Origin: Alphaproteobacteria bacterium
GTDB lineage: Bacteria; Pseudomonadota; Alphaproteobacteria; Rhodobacterales; Rhodobacteraceae
Direction of reading: 5' to 3'
NCBI GenBank assembly: GCA_030429105.1
Contig: JAUIDE010000005.1
Span: 1-64,000 of the forward strand
Length of the DNA stretch: 64,000 bases
Shown here: in pieces, positions 25,403 to 34,814 of the stretch
Numbering within the stretch: position 1 is the stretch's first letter
How the letters are laid out: each line of letters opens with the position of its first letter
Program-made: the position numbers and the translations under genes
The notes under the pieces: generated by a model
Seen by the model: only the letters and a program-made list of their open reading frames with translations
What the model was told of the DNA's origin: nothing
The model's database searches: none

Positions 25403-26160
25403 ACCTGACCCCCGGAAATCGGGATCGCCTGCGCCGTCACGGCGCCGGAGCCCGGCCCGCAGAGCCAGAGCGCGGCGGCGGCGACTTCATCGGGCTCGAT
25501 CATCCGGCCGAACGGGTTTACGTCCCGGAGGGAGGCGAGGGCCTCCTCCGGGCTGATCTTCGCCTTGCCGACGATGTTTTCCACCGAGCGGTCGATGATC
25601 GGCGTCGCGACATAGCCGGGGCAGAGGGCGTTCACCGTCACGCCCGTCTTCAGCACCTCGTCCGCCGCGCATTTCATCAGGCCGAGCACGGCGTGCTTCG
25701 ACGCGCAATAGGCGGCGCCATAGGCGAAGCCGCCGAGCCCGGCGACGGAGGAGACGATGATGACCCGGCCCCAGCCGCGCTCTGCCATCGGCTTCAGCAC
25801 CTCCCGCGTGCAGAGCATGACGCCCTCCACATTCGTCGCCTGGACCTTCCGCCAGAAATCGAGCGTGATCTTGTGGACCGGCGCCGTCTCCGCGATGCCG
25901 GCGTTCGGGACCATGATGTCGATGACGCCCTGCGCGGCGATGGTCTCCACCACCTCCCGCTCGCTTGTCACGTCCATCAGTGACCAGGTGACGCGTGGGC
26001 TCTTCGCCGCCGTCTCCTCCAGCGGGCCTTCGCGCCGGCCGGTGATGTGGACTTGCGCCCCGGCGTCGGCCAGCGCCAGCGCGATGGCGGCGCCGATGCC
26101 GGTGCCTCCGCCGGTGACGAAGGCGCGCTTGCCGGAAAGATCGGCGCGAAGATCGGTCAT
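25399..26160 (-). CDS. Short-chain dehydrogenase/reductase (3-hydroxyacyl-CoA dehydrogenase-like)
   Basis: 253-residue classical SDR. The NAD(P)-binding TGGGTGIG is at residues 16-23, NAGIA at 86-90 and the catalytic Ser138, Tyr151 and Lys155 (YCASK). The C-terminal [15 protein letters not shown] is standard. In this operon it would oxidise a hydroxyacyl- or hydroxycyclohexyl-CoA intermediate. The start at 26160 shares one base with the stop of the upstream monooxygenase/reductase gene (TGATG), showing translational coupling. The exact substrate is not readable. Confidence 0.92.
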   Translation of the reverse strand: MTDLRADLSGKRAFVTGGGTGIGAAIALALADAGAQVHITGRREGPLEETAAKSPRVTWSLMDVTSEREVVETIAAQGVIDIMVPNAGIAETAPVHKITLDFWRKVQATNVEGVMLCTREVLKPMAERGWGRVIIVSSVAGLGGFAYGAAYCASKHAVLGLMKCAADEVLKTGVTVNALCPGYVATPIIDRSVENIVGKAKISPEEALASLRDVNPFGRMIEPDEVAAAALWLCGPGSGAVTAQAIPISGGQV

Positions 26161-28451
26161 CAGACTTTCCCCAAGGTTTCCGCCCGCTCCGCGAGCCGCT
26201 GCATCTGTTCGCGGCCCGCCAGATAGGGCAGGGGCCACGGCTCCCGATCATCGCCCAGCGCCATCGCCGCGTGAAGGGTCCAGTACGGATTGGAGAGATG
26301 CGGCCGCGCGAGGCAGACGAGATCGGCCCGCCCCGCCATCAGGATCGAGTTGGCGTGGTCCGGTTCGTAGATGTTGCCGACCGCCATGGTGGCGATCCCG
26401 GCCTCGTTGCGGATGCGGTCCGAGAACGGGGTCTGGAACATGCGGCCATACACAGGGCGAGCCACCGGCGTCGTCTGCCCGGCCGAGACGTCGATCACGT
26501 CCGCCCCGGCTTCGGCGAAGGCGCGGGCGATCTCCACGGCCTCTTCCGGCGTCACGCCATCCTCCCCCACCCAGTCGGTCGCCGAGATGCGGACGGACAT
26601 CGGCTTTTCCGCCGGCCAGACGGCGCGCATCGCGGCGAAGACCTCGAGCGGATAGCGGAGCCGGTTTTCGAGCGGGCCGCCGTACTCATCCGTCCTGACG
26701 TTGGAGACGGGAGTGATGAAGGAAGAGAGGAGATAGCCGTGAGCGGCGTGGAGCTCGATCATGTCGAAACCCGCGCGCGCGGCCATTGCCGCGGCGGCGA
26801 CGAACTCCGCCTTCACCCGGTCCATGTCCGCCCGGTCCATCGCCTTCGGCGCGGCGTTGCGCGGCGACCAGGGAAGGGCGGAGGCGGAGAGGAGGGGCCA
26901 GTTGCCCTCTTTCAGGGGCGCATCCATCTCCTCCCAGCCGAGCTGGGTGGAGCCCTTCCGCCCGGAATGGCCGATCTGGCAGCAGATCTTCGCCTCGGTC
27001 TCGGCATGGACGAAATCGACGAGGCGCTTCCACCCCGCCTCGTGCTCCGGCGCATAGAGGCCGGGGCAGCCCGGCGTGATCCGTCCCTCCGCGCTCACGC
27101 AGGTCATCTCGGTATAGACAAGCCCGGCCCCGCCCTTCGCTCGCTCGCCATAATGGACGAGGTGCCAATCGGTCGGCGCGCCATCCTTCGCCTTGTACTG
27201 CGCCATTGGGGAGACGACGATGCGGTTCTTCAGTTCCATTTTCCGAAGCCGGAACGGCGCGAACATCGGCGCGCGGACGGGGGCGTTTCCGTTCACACCC
27301 GCCGCTGTCTGGAACCAGCGCTCCGCGCCCTCCAGCCACTCCGCGTCCCGCATCCGCAGGTTCTCATGGCTGATTCGCTGCGAGCGGGTGAGGAGCGAAT
27401 AGGCGAACTGCTCGGGCGCAAGGTGGAGATAGCGCTCCACCTCCTCGAACCATTCCATCGAATTGCGAGCCGCCGATTGCAGCTTCAGCACTTCGAGCCG
27501 CCGTTCTTCCTGATACTTGGCGAAGGCGGCCTCGATGCTTGGCTCCGTCGTCAGGTACTCCGCCAGCGCGATGGCGCTTTCGAGCGCCAGCTTGGTGCCC
27601 GAGCCGATGGAGAAATGGGCGGTCGCCGAAGCGTCCCCCATCAGGACGATGTTGCCGTGATGCCAGCTCTCGCAGAGAACGCGCGGGAAGTTGAGCCAGG
27701 CGGAACCGCGGAGATGCTTCGCGTTGGAGAGGAGCGCGTGCCCGCCAAGATGCTTCGCGAAGATGCGCTCGCAGGTCGCGACGCTTTCCTCCTGCGTCAT
27801 GCCGCCGAAGCCGTATGCGTCCCATGTCCCCTGGCTGCATTCGACGATGAAGGTCGCCGTCTCCGCATCGAACTGGTAGGCGTGGGCCCAGACCCAGCCC
27901 TTCTCCGTGTTCTCGAAGATGAAGGTGAAGGCGTCGTCGAACTTCGCCTTCGTGCCGAGCCAGCAGAATTTCAGCTTCCGGAGGTCGATATCCGGCCGGA
28001 ACGTTTCCGCCAGCGCCGTGCGCGTGCGGGAGTTGAGCCCGTCGCAGGCGACGACGACGTCGTAGCGGGCGGCATAGTCCTCTGCGCTTTCCACCTCCGT
28101 CTCGAACCGGAGATCGACGCCAAGGGCGCGCGCCCGCTCCTGCAGAAGAAGGAGGAGCCGCATCCGCCCGATGCCGCAGAAGCCGTGCCCGCGGGAGAGG
28201 GTCCGATGGCCGTCATGGACGACGGCGATATCGTCCCAATAGGCGAAATGCGCGCGGATCGCGGCGGCGCTCTCCGCGTCGTTCCGGGCGAGATTGTCCA
28301 GCGTCTCGTCGGAGAGGACGACGCCCCAGCCGAATGTATCGTCCGGCCGGTTGCGCTCGATGACGGTGATCTCCGCCTCCGGGCGGCGGAGTTTCATGGA
28401 GATGGCGAAATAGAGGCCGGCGGGCCCTCCGCCGAGGCAGGCGATCTTCAT
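26160..28451 (-). CDS. Bifunctional 2-aminobenzoyl-CoA (or salicylyl-CoA) monooxygenase/reductase-like flavoprotein
   Basis: 763-residue fusion. Residues 1 to ~390 are an aromatic-ring FAD monooxygenase: [14 protein letters not shown] dinucleotide fold at 7-20, ACDGLNSR at 135-142 and [19 protein letters not shown] at 271-289. Residues ~395-763 are an old-yellow-enzyme FMN domain ([50 protein letters not shown]). This architecture and length match the 2-aminobenzoyl-CoA monooxygenase/reductase of Azoarcus evansii, which hydroxylates and then reduces the ring; salicylyl-CoA 5-hydroxylases are close relatives. It is the first gene of the operon and is preceded by a palindromic operator candidate. 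Anthranilate is the favoured substrate, by inference. Confidence 0.9.
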   Translation of the reverse strand: MKIACLGGGPAGLYFAISMKLRRPEAEITVIERNRPDDTFGWGVVLSDETLDNLARNDAESAAAIRAHFAYWDDIAVVHDGHRTLSRGHGFCGIGRMRLLLLLQERARALGVDLRFETEVESAEDYAARYDVVVACDGLNSRTRTALAETFRPDIDLRKLKFCWLGTKAKFDDAFTFIFENTEKGWVWAHAYQFDAETATFIVECSQGTWDAYGFGGMTQEESVATCERIFAKHLGGHALLSNAKHLRGSAWLNFPRVLCESWHHGNIVLMGDASATAHFSIGSGTKLALESAIALAEYLTTEPSIEAAFAKYQEERRLEVLKLQSAARNSMEWFEEVERYLHLAPEQFAYSLLTRSQRISHENLRMRDAEWLEGAERWFQTAAGVNGNAPVRAPMFAPFRLRKMELKNRIVVSPMAQYKAKDGAPTDWHLVHYGERAKGGAGLVYTEMTCVSAEGRITPGCPGLYAPEHEAGWKRLVDFVHAETEAKICCQIGHSGRKGSTQLGWEEMDAPLKEGNWPLLSASALPWSPRNAAPKAMDRADMDRVKAEFVAAAAMAARAGFDMIELHAAHGYLLSSFITPVSNVRTDEYGGPLENRLRYPLEVFAAMRAVWPAEKPMSVRISATDWVGEDGVTPEEAVEIARAFAEAGADVIDVSAGQTTPVARPVYGRMFQTPFSDRIRNEAGIATMAVGNIYEPDHANSILMAGRADLVCLARPHLSNPYWTLHAAMALGDDREPWPLPYLAGREQMQRLAERAETLGKV

Positions 28452-28502
28452 CCGCGCGCTCCCATCCCCGAGTCGTTACCAGGAGGCTAACGCGGGCGGA
28501 AG

Positions 28503-28536
28503 ATATTTCAAGCATGAAACTTCAAGCTGGAAATAT
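28503..28536. promoter_or_regulatory. 34-bp palindrome, candidate MarR operator of the aromatic-CoA operon
   Basis: Arms ATATTTCAAGCATGAA (28503-28518) and TTCAAGCTGGAAATAT (28521-28536) are inverted repeats matching at 14 of 16 positions around a 2-base AC spacer. Each arm is itself a near-palindrome (TTTCA-N4-TGAAA; TTC-N6-GAA), so two dimers might bind. It is AT-rich in a GC-rich background and lies 52 bases upstream of the first gene of the MarR-containing operon. Confidence 0.75.
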
Positions 28537-28541
28537 TTTGC

Positions 28542-29915
28542 TCAGGGGCGCCCGGGCGTTCCGCCCTCGCCGAGATCCCACCAGAGACCGGCCATGATCG
28601 CGAGCCCCTCCCGCAGGATCGGGCGGAGCGCGTGCTCGTCCGGCGCGTGCTGGGAGCAGCCGGAATAGGAATGGGGAACCCAGATCGTGGGCATTCCAAG
28701 CGTATCCGTGAACTCCTCATTTGGGAGCGAGCCGCCGAGATTGGGGAGGATGGCGGGGCGCCGGCCCGTTGTCCGCTCCAGCGACGCGGCGGCCCAGCGC
28801 GCCCAGGGCGCATCGGGGTCGAGCCGCGTGGCGGTGAACGCCACGTCAGCCGAGTCGGAGACATCCACATCCGCGAAACCCTCTCGGGCGAGATGACGGC
28901 GGAGCGCGGGAAGAATCTCCTTCGGGTCCGTCCCGACGACGAAGCGTAACTGGCAGCGCGCCCGCGCGCGCCCGGCGATGGCGTTGACGGGCGAAGCCGG
29001 GTCCCCGTGGTCCACGGCCAGCACAGCGAAGCTGTTCCAGCCGAAGACGCGCTCGGACGGGGTGAGGTCGGGCTCGCCCCATCCCTCTTCGAATCCCTCC
29101 ACCGGGCACTCCGCCAGGGCGGCGCGGACCGCTGGGGTGAGGCTGCCGGGTCGCCATTCTGGAACACGAAGAGCGCCACGCGCATCGATGATCGCCGCGA
29201 GCGCATGAGCGAGGCGGATCATCGGGTCCGCGATCAGCCCGCCCCAGTTGCCCGAATGCCGCCCGCCGGCGCGGAGGTCGACCGTGAGGTCGAAGGAGAG
29301 GCCGCCGCGCGCGCCCATGAAGAGTGTCGGCCGGTCCGGCGCCAGCCGCGGACCGTCGGAGGCGATCAGAACATCGGCGGAGAGCGCCTCCCGCTCAGCC
29401 ACGAAGATCTCGTGCAGGCCGAGCGAGCCCGCCTCCTCCCCCATCTCGATCACGAGGCGGAGCGTGAAGCCGAGCCGCCCGCCCCGCGCTCTCAGCGCCG
29501 CTTCGAGCGCGGTGAGGTTGACGAGATGCTGCCCCTTGTTGTCCGCTGTTCCGCGGCCATAGAGCCGGTCCCCCGCCCGGTCGAGCGTCCAGGGCGAGCG
29601 GCCGTCGCGCCAGCGCCCCTCCATTCCGGGCACCACGTCCCCGTGCCCGTAGGAGAGGACGACCGGCCCCGCCTCCTCACGCCGCTCCGCGATGAGAAAA
29701 GGCCCGCCACTGCGCGGGTTCTCGAGGATGCGGAACGTAAAGCCCATCGGCTCCAGCATCGGGCGTATCGCCTCCTCAAGATAACGCCGGAGGTCCGGCC
29801 CCGCGCCGGGGCGCTGGCTCTCGGTCGGCAGGGCGACGAGACGGGCGAGCGACGCCTCGAAGGCGCCGCTGTCAAAAGCGGCCTCGGCGGCGGCGATGGC
29901 GGCTTCGCGGGTCAT
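28542..29915 (-). CDS. M20-family metallopeptidase / amidohydrolase
   Basis: 457-residue dinuclear zinc hydrolase of the M20 (ArgE/DapE/CPG2/carnosinase-like) family. Metal-site motifs are seen: YGHGDVVPG with His91/Asp93, GRGTADNKGQ (bridging Asp region), EMGEEAGSLG (general base and metal Glu), ASDGPRL and the C-terminal SGCSQHAPDEH. The dimerisation domain with HSGNWGG lies between. It cleaves an amide or peptide bond, substrate unknown. I start at 29915 (MTREAAIAAAEA) rather than the upstream MHNARW frame start at 29945. It lies upstream of the aromatic-CoA operon on the same strand but is separated from it by the palindromic operator region, so it is probably a distinct unit. Confidence 0.9.
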   Translation of the reverse strand: MTREAAIAAAEAAFDSGAFEASLARLVALPTESQRPGAGPDLRRYLEEAIRPMLEPMGFTFRILENPRSGGPFLIAERREEAGPVVLSYGHGDVVPGMEGRWRDGRSPWTLDRAGDRLYGRGTADNKGQHLVNLTALEAALRARGGRLGFTLRLVIEMGEEAGSLGLHEIFVAEREALSADVLIASDGPRLAPDRPTLFMGARGGLSFDLTVDLRAGGRHSGNWGGLIADPMIRLAHALAAIIDARGALRVPEWRPGSLTPAVRAALAECPVEGFEEGWGEPDLTPSERVFGWNSFAVLAVDHGDPASPVNAIAGRARARCQLRFVVGTDPKEILPALRRHLAREGFADVDVSDSADVAFTATRLDPDAPWARWAAASLERTTGRRPAILPNLGGSLPNEEFTDTLGMPTIWVPHSYSGCSQHAPDEHALRPILREGLAIMAGLWWDLGEGGTPGRP

Positions 29916-30136
29916 ACTTCGGCGCCTCCATCGCGCATTGTGCATTATGCGGTTGCGGGAGAATTCGCGCCGCCTTAGCGAAGGGTTAGCGATCCGCGGT
30001 CAAGAAGTCGACCATGCGCGCTTTTTCGCCCGTAAGGCGATTGATCGCGCTGCGGATTCGGGCGAGATTGCACCTGCGAAGGGCCGGTCACTTGGGGAAT
30101 GTCAGTTGAGCGTTGCTCGGAGCGATAGGCGTCATC

Positions 30137-31104
30137 ATGCCTGCTGACGCGGGTCAATCGCCCGCGGCGACAGTAGAGCTGTCGGTCATCGTGCCGGTCT
30201 TCAACGAGGAAGAGACGATTCCGCTCTTCCTCGCGTCGGTGCCGCGGATCCTGCGTGAGATCGGCGTCGAGCACGAGATCATCTTCATCGACGACGGCAG
30301 CAGCGACCGGACATGCGCCGTCGTCGAGGCGGCCTCGCGCGAGAACCCGAATGTCCGGCTGATACAGCTCAGGCCGCGGGCCGCGCGGTGATCCCCATGG
30401 ACGTGGACATGCAGGACCCGCCGGAACTGATCCGCGAGTTCGTGCGGCTTTGGCGCGAGGGCTATGACGTTGTCTATGGCCAGCGGGTCTCCCGCGAGAG
30501 CGACACCGGGACCAAGCGGATGACGGCGGGCCTCTTCTACCGCATCTTCAACAAGATGTCGGACACGAAGATCCACCCGAATGTCGGCGATTACCGGCTT
30601 ATGAGCCGCGCCGCCGTCGACGCGACGCTGACATTGCGGGAACGCAACCGCTTCATGAAGGGCATCTTCGCCTGGGTCGGCTTCCGCTCCGTCGCCGTTC
30701 CCTATGAGCGGCCGGTGCGCTCGGCGGGGACAACGAAGTTCAACTACTGGCGGCTCTGGAACTTCGCGCTGGACGGGATCACGAGCTTTTCGACCATTCC
30801 GCTCCGGATCTGGACCTATGTGGGCCTGACGGTGGCGGCGGCGGCGATCGTCTATATGGTGACGATCATCCTGCGCACCTGGATGTTCGGCAGCGACGTG
30901 CCCGGCTACGCCTCCCTCATGGTCGTGCTGCTGCTGCTCGGGGCCATCCAGCTAATCTCCCTCGGCGTGATCGGCGAGTATCTGTCCCGCCTCTATGTCG
31001 AGTCGAAGCAGCGGCCGATCTACTACGTTCAGCGTTCCTTGGGTTTTCCGGCGCATACCCCGCAGGAGACTGCGCCGCCGCCCGCCGGGCGCGCGCGGGC
31101 CTGA
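30137..31104 (+). pseudogene. Glycosyltransferase family 2 (GtrB/DPM-like), disrupted by an out-of-frame deletion
   Basis: The N-terminal part (30137-30391 frame) reads ELSVIVPVFNEEETIPLFL and IIFIDDGSSDRT, ending in NVRLIQL before a premature stop. The next frame resumes at about 30381 with QAAGRAVIPMDVDMQDPPEL and continues to 31104 with the two C-terminal membrane helices of GtrB/undecaprenyl-phosphate glucosyltransferases. The conserved SRNFGKEAA...AGLD block that should lie between is absent. A deletion of 3n+1 bases (about 46) would explain both loss and frameshift. The gene starts a three-gene cassette with GtrA and a polytopic GtrC-like protein, typical of O-antigen or membrane glucosylation. 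A sequencing or assembly error is the alternative. Confidence 0.8.
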
Positions 31105-31131
31105 ATCCGCTCCGGACAGGGAGACGCGCCG

Positions 31132-31518
31132 ATGCTTGTGGGTGAAATCGTCAGATTCGGGGTTACCGGCGTCGCCGCGACGCTCGCGCATCTCGCTGTC
31201 TTCGCGCTGTTGTTCGATGCGATCGGTCTCTATGCGCCGCTCGCCAACGGTCTCTCGGCGGTGTTCGCTAGCGTGGTGAGCTATGTCGGGCAAAGATACT
31301 GGGTGTTCGGCGACCGCGCCGCCGGCGCGAGCCGCGCACGCATCATTCGGTTCGCAATATCCCTCGGTCTCGCGGCGATCAGCCACGCCGCGATTCTTTG
31401 GGCCGCGCTTCACCTATTCGGCCTTGACCCGTATGTCGGCGCGGTGCTGGCGATCGTGATCGTTCCGGCCATGAGCTTTGCGATCAACCGCTTCTGGGTT
31501 TTCGGCGCCGCGACCTGA
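31132..31518 (+). CDS. GtrA-family membrane protein
   Basis: 128 residues with four membrane helices, the GtrA fold. Typical motifs are the N-terminal EIVRFGVTGVAATLAHLAVF, the middle SYVGQRYWVFGDRAAG and the C-terminal FAINRFWVFGA. GtrA proteins are proposed to flip undecaprenyl-phosphate-linked sugar across the inner membrane. It lies 27 bases after the broken GtrB-like gene and overlaps the next gene (TGATG), consistent with a gtrABC-type glycosylation cassette. Confidence 0.92.
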   Translation: MLVGEIVRFGVTGVAATLAHLAVFALLFDAIGLYAPLANGLSAVFASVVSYVGQRYWVFGDRAAGASRARIIRFAISLGLAAISHAAILWAALHLFGLDPYVGAVLAIVIVPAMSFAINRFWVFGAAT

Positions 31519-33011
31519 TGCGCCGGCAGAGGGACAAGATGGTGGACTACAGAATGCGCCTTGTCGCCGTCATCGTCTTTCTGGCGCTGATGATTCCGAT
31601 CATGATGACGCCGATCATCCCGGTGATCGACTTCTACTATCATGTCCTTCGCTACTATGTGCTCGCCGGCGAGATCGAGGGCGCAGAGGCGTTCTATCAA
31701 CCGAACTGGCAGGTTCTGCCGAATCTCGGCCTCGACATCATCGGGCTCGGGGTGGCCCAGCTCTTTCCGCCGCTGCTCGGCGCGAAGCTGATCTTCGCCC
31801 TGCTCGTCGGCGGCTTCTACTGGGCGGGCCTCGCGGCGGCGACGGCGCTTTCGGGGCGCCTTCAGCCGGCGGCGATCGCCATCTTCGCCATCGCATCCTA
31901 CAGCCACATCCTCTCCTGGGGGTTCTCCAACTTCCTCCTCGGCCTGTCGCTGGCGATGCTCTGTTTCGCAATATGGGTCAGGATGGAGGGAAGGCCTGTC
32001 GCGCAGGTAGCCGTAGCGGCGGCGCTCGGCCTTCTCATCATGATCGTTCACGCCTTTTCCTTCATGGTCTGGGGTCTGCTGCTCGCCTGCTACGAACTCG
32101 GGCGGCTTGGGCCGAACCGTCGCGATTACATCGCGAGACTGCCCCTGCGGTGGCTTCGCCTCGCTCCCGTCGCCCTGCCGGCCTTCGTTTTCTTCCTCGC
32201 AAGCGAGACGGCGGGCGGCGGCGAGCCGATCACCACGTCGATCGCCAGCCTCATGGGCTACGCCGAAGCCGGCCAGCTCTGGGAGCGGCTGATCCAGGAG
32301 GTGTGGAACCGCGCCTATAGTTTCCTCAGGGTATCCGAGTCAGGCGTCCTCCCGCTCGACATCGCGCTCGGCCTCGCGCTCTGGGGCGTGATCGCGGCGC
32401 TTCTGGTGAGTGGCGCGATGCGGCTTGACCGCCGGATCATTCCGGCGCTGATCCTCTTCGCCCTGCTTGTCGTTCTCACCCCGCCGCGGTTCTTCGGAGT
32501 GGGCGTGGTCGATGCGCGGATACCGCTCGTTCTGATCTGTCTCTTCGCGCTCGCGCTGCGGCCCGGAGCCCAGGAGCGGTGGCGCGCGGCGCCGTTCGTT
32601 CTGGCCGGTCTCGTCATCGTCAAGATTGGCGCGATGATCTTCAGCTACGCCAGCCTCGCGCCGCGATACGCCGAATTCGTCGCCTCGGCTCCGGCGCTCC
32701 GGCCCGGCGCGATCCTGGCCGCACGGCTCCCGCTGGAGCGGGTGGACCGGGAGGGGCGCAAGTTTTGCGCGCCGCTCGCGCCCGTCGCCGGCATGATGCG
32801 CTCTCTTGGCGTTCCGACCTTCGCGATCGCGACCCAGCAGCCGATCCGCCTCACCGGGGCGCTTCATGAGGCGCTCGAAAAACAAGCCGGCCCGGATGCG
32901 CTGGCGGCGGGTTTCGACTATTTCATCGTGTGTCGTGGTCTCGAAGGCGTCGAATACGGGCCGCCCCTCATCGAGGGCGAGGGCTGGCGCGTCTACGCCC
33001 GAGAGCCGTGA
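31518..33011 (+). CDS. Polytopic membrane protein, putative GtrC-like glycosyltransferase of the cassette
   Basis: 497 residues with about ten hydrophobic segments and a soluble C-terminal ~110 residues. A first extracytoplasmic loop after the N-terminal helix carries VIDFYYHVLRYYVLAGE, an acidic-residue loop in the position of catalytic loops of GT-C enzymes. No Pfam family is recognisable by eye. Its place as third gene after GtrB-like and GtrA, with a TGATG overlap to gtrA, suggests it transfers the lipid-carried sugar to a periplasmic acceptor (inference). If the GtrB-like enzyme is truly broken, this protein may lack its donor. Confidence 0.75.
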   Translation: MRRQRDKMVDYRMRLVAVIVFLALMIPIMMTPIIPVIDFYYHVLRYYVLAGEIEGAEAFYQPNWQVLPNLGLDIIGLGVAQLFPPLLGAKLIFALLVGGFYWAGLAAATALSGRLQPAAIAIFAIASYSHILSWGFSNFLLGLSLAMLCFAIWVRMEGRPVAQVAVAAALGLLIMIVHAFSFMVWGLLLACYELGRLGPNRRDYIARLPLRWLRLAPVALPAFVFFLASETAGGGEPITTSIASLMGYAEAGQLWERLIQEVWNRAYSFLRVSESGVLPLDIALGLALWGVIAALLVSGAMRLDRRIIPALILFALLVVLTPPRFFGVGVVDARIPLVLICLFALALRPGAQERWRAAPFVLAGLVIVKIGAMIFSYASLAPRYAEFVASAPALRPGAILAARLPLERVDREGRKFCAPLAPVAGMMRSLGVPTFAIATQQPIRLTGALHEALEKQAGPDALAAGFDYFIVCRGLEGVEYGPPLIEGEGWRVYAREP

Positions 33012-33030
33012 AAGCGCGACAACGGGTGGC

Positions 33031-33867
33031 CTAACCGACCGCTCCGGTCCGCCGGGCTTCCGCCCGAGCCTTCACCTCATAGGCGACCGCTCCGAGGATC
33101 GTGATCGCGATGATGAGGAAGGCGAGCGCGCTGATCGAGGGGTCCGTGCCAAGCCTCACCTTCGAGGCGAGAACGGTGGTCAGCGTCTTTTCTGGCAGGA
33201 TGGTGAACACGGTGGTGTTGTAGTTCTCGAAGCTCGTGAGGAAGGCCAGCACCGCGGCGGAGAAGATCGCCGGGCGGAGGAACGGCACGAGGATCTTGAG
33301 GAAGACCTGCACGTGGCTCGCCCCGAGATCCAGCGCAGCCTCCTCCTGCGCGCGGTCGAAACGCTGCAGCCGTGCGAGGAAGATCAGCATGCAATAGGCG
33401 GAGATGAAGCTCGCCTGACCCATCACGGTCAAGAAATAGCCGTCGAAGAAGAACGAGGAAAAGGAGGCGCCCGTCGCCGTTCCGAGCCGGTCCCAGAACA
33501 CCTTGGTCGAGACGCCGATTATGACGCCGGGCATGAGTACGGGCGAGACGACGATGGCGTAGTAGATGGAGCGCGCTCGGGAATTGAGCTTCGTCATCAG
33601 CACCGCCGCGGCGAGGCCGATGGGAACCGAGACGAGGACGACGCCGAGCCCGATCAGGAGCGAGGTCGTCGCCCCCTCGCGGATGTCGCGGTTGGAGAAA
33701 AGCTCGACGAACCATTCCGTCGTGAACCCGCGCCAGGGCGTAACGGTCGGGAAGTCCGTCGCGTTGAAGGCGGAGGCCGACATGATGACGAGCGGGCCGA
33801 AGAGCCAAGCGAAGAACAGCAAGACATAAAAGCCGATCATCGCATTCTTGATCCGCGCCGCGCTCAT
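33031..33867 (-). CDS. ABC transporter permease, PotC-like (polyamine/spermidine family)
   Basis: 278-residue inner membrane permease of the binding-protein-dependent MetI-like family with about six helices. The EAA loop is seen as EEAALDLGASHVQVFLKILVPFLRP. The sequence FENYNTTVFTILPEKTLTT resembles the conserved PotC region with the loop before the last helices. The start (33867) overlaps the stop of the second permease (ATGA). Last gene of the importer operon, convergent with the gtr-like cassette across a 19-base gap. Confidence 0.92.
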   Translation of the reverse strand: MSAARIKNAMIGFYVLLFFAWLFGPLVIMSASAFNATDFPTVTPWRGFTTEWFVELFSNRDIREGATTSLLIGLGVVLVSVPIGLAAAVLMTKLNSRARSIYYAIVVSPVLMPGVIIGVSTKVFWDRLGTATGASFSSFFFDGYFLTVMGQASFISAYCMLIFLARLQRFDRAQEEAALDLGASHVQVFLKILVPFLRPAIFSAAVLAFLTSFENYNTTVFTILPEKTLTTVLASKVRLGTDPSISALAFLIIAITILGAVAYEVKARAEARRTGAVG

Positions 33868-34814
33868 TTCGCGATCTCCCCGAGATTGACGCGGAAGAGG
33901 CGCATGACGAGGAGAACGAAGAGGATGCAGGTCGTGAGGAGCACGAAGGCGTAGGCGGCGCCGAGCGGCCAGTTCAGAGAGGTGTTGAACCGGTCGTAGA
34001 TCACCTGCGTGAACCAGAGATTCGAAGGCCCGCCGAGAATCTGCGGCATGGCGAGCGCGCCCACAGCGAGCATAAAGACCATCGTGCAGCCCGAGGCGAT
34101 GCCCGCCTTCGCATGCGGCATCACCACCCGCCAATGGATGCGCCAAGTCGGCGCGCCGAGATCGCGCGCCGCCTCGATCTGGTTGCGGTCGAGGCTTTCG
34201 AGCGCATTGTAGAGCGGGAAGATCATCAGGAGGATGTAGGCGTAGGAGAGGCCGGCATAGAGCGCGATGTCGAGCCGTATGAAGTCTATCGGCTCGCTCA
34301 GGAGGCCCAAATCCATCAGCGTCGTGTTCACGACTCCCCCTGTCCCGAGGAGGATGCGGAAGGCGAAGGCGCGGAGAATCTCGTTCACCCAGAAGGGCAG
34401 GATGAGGCAGACCGCCATCAGCCGCGCCGTTCCGCCCCCGGCCTTCTGCGCCATGTAGTAGGTGACGGGATAGCAGATGCAGAAGTCGATGATCGTGACG
34501 AGGACGGCCGCGAGGATCGTCTTGAAGAAGACGTTGAGGTGCAGAACGTTAGCCTTGAATTCAAAGCCGAGGATCGAAAGCGTCTCGGGCGAGCCCTTCG
34601 GGCCGAAGAGGAGATAGCGGTAGTTGTCCAGCGTATGCACATCCTCGGGCCCGCCGATCTTCCCGGGCGGGAGGTCATAGCGGAACGAAAAATCCGCCAT
34701 GTAGGATACGGGCAGCAGGATCATCATCAGGATCCAGAACGCCGCCAGCAGGCTGAAGACGATGCCGACCGTAGCGCCGAGGCCGCCGAAGGTTGGCAGG
34801 CGGAGCCTATTCAC
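33864..34814 (-). CDS. ABC transporter permease, PotB-like
   Basis: 316-residue MetI-like permease. The EAA loop is seen as IEAARDLGAPTWRIHWRVVMPHAK, and the N-terminal helix is followed by a large periplasmic loop (residues ~45-85), as is common in PotB-type proteins. The start is GTG at 34814, 8 bases inside the end of the ATPase gene, with GAGG upstream in register; the frame remains open further but runs through the ATPase gene. Together with the PotC-like protein it forms the channel. Confidence 0.9.
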   Translation of the reverse strand: MNRLRLPTFGGLGATVGIVFSLLAAFWILMMILLPVSYMADFSFRYDLPPGKIGGPEDVHTLDNYRYLLFGPKGSPETLSILGFEFKANVLHLNVFFKTILAAVLVTIIDFCICYPVTYYMAQKAGGGTARLMAVCLILPFWVNEILRAFAFRILLGTGGVVNTTLMDLGLLSEPIDFIRLDIALYAGLSYAYILLMIFPLYNALESLDRNQIEAARDLGAPTWRIHWRVVMPHAKAGIASGCTMVFMLAVGALAMPQILGGPSNLWFTQVIYDRFNTSLNWPLGAAYAFVLLTTCILFVLLVMRLFRVNLGEIAK

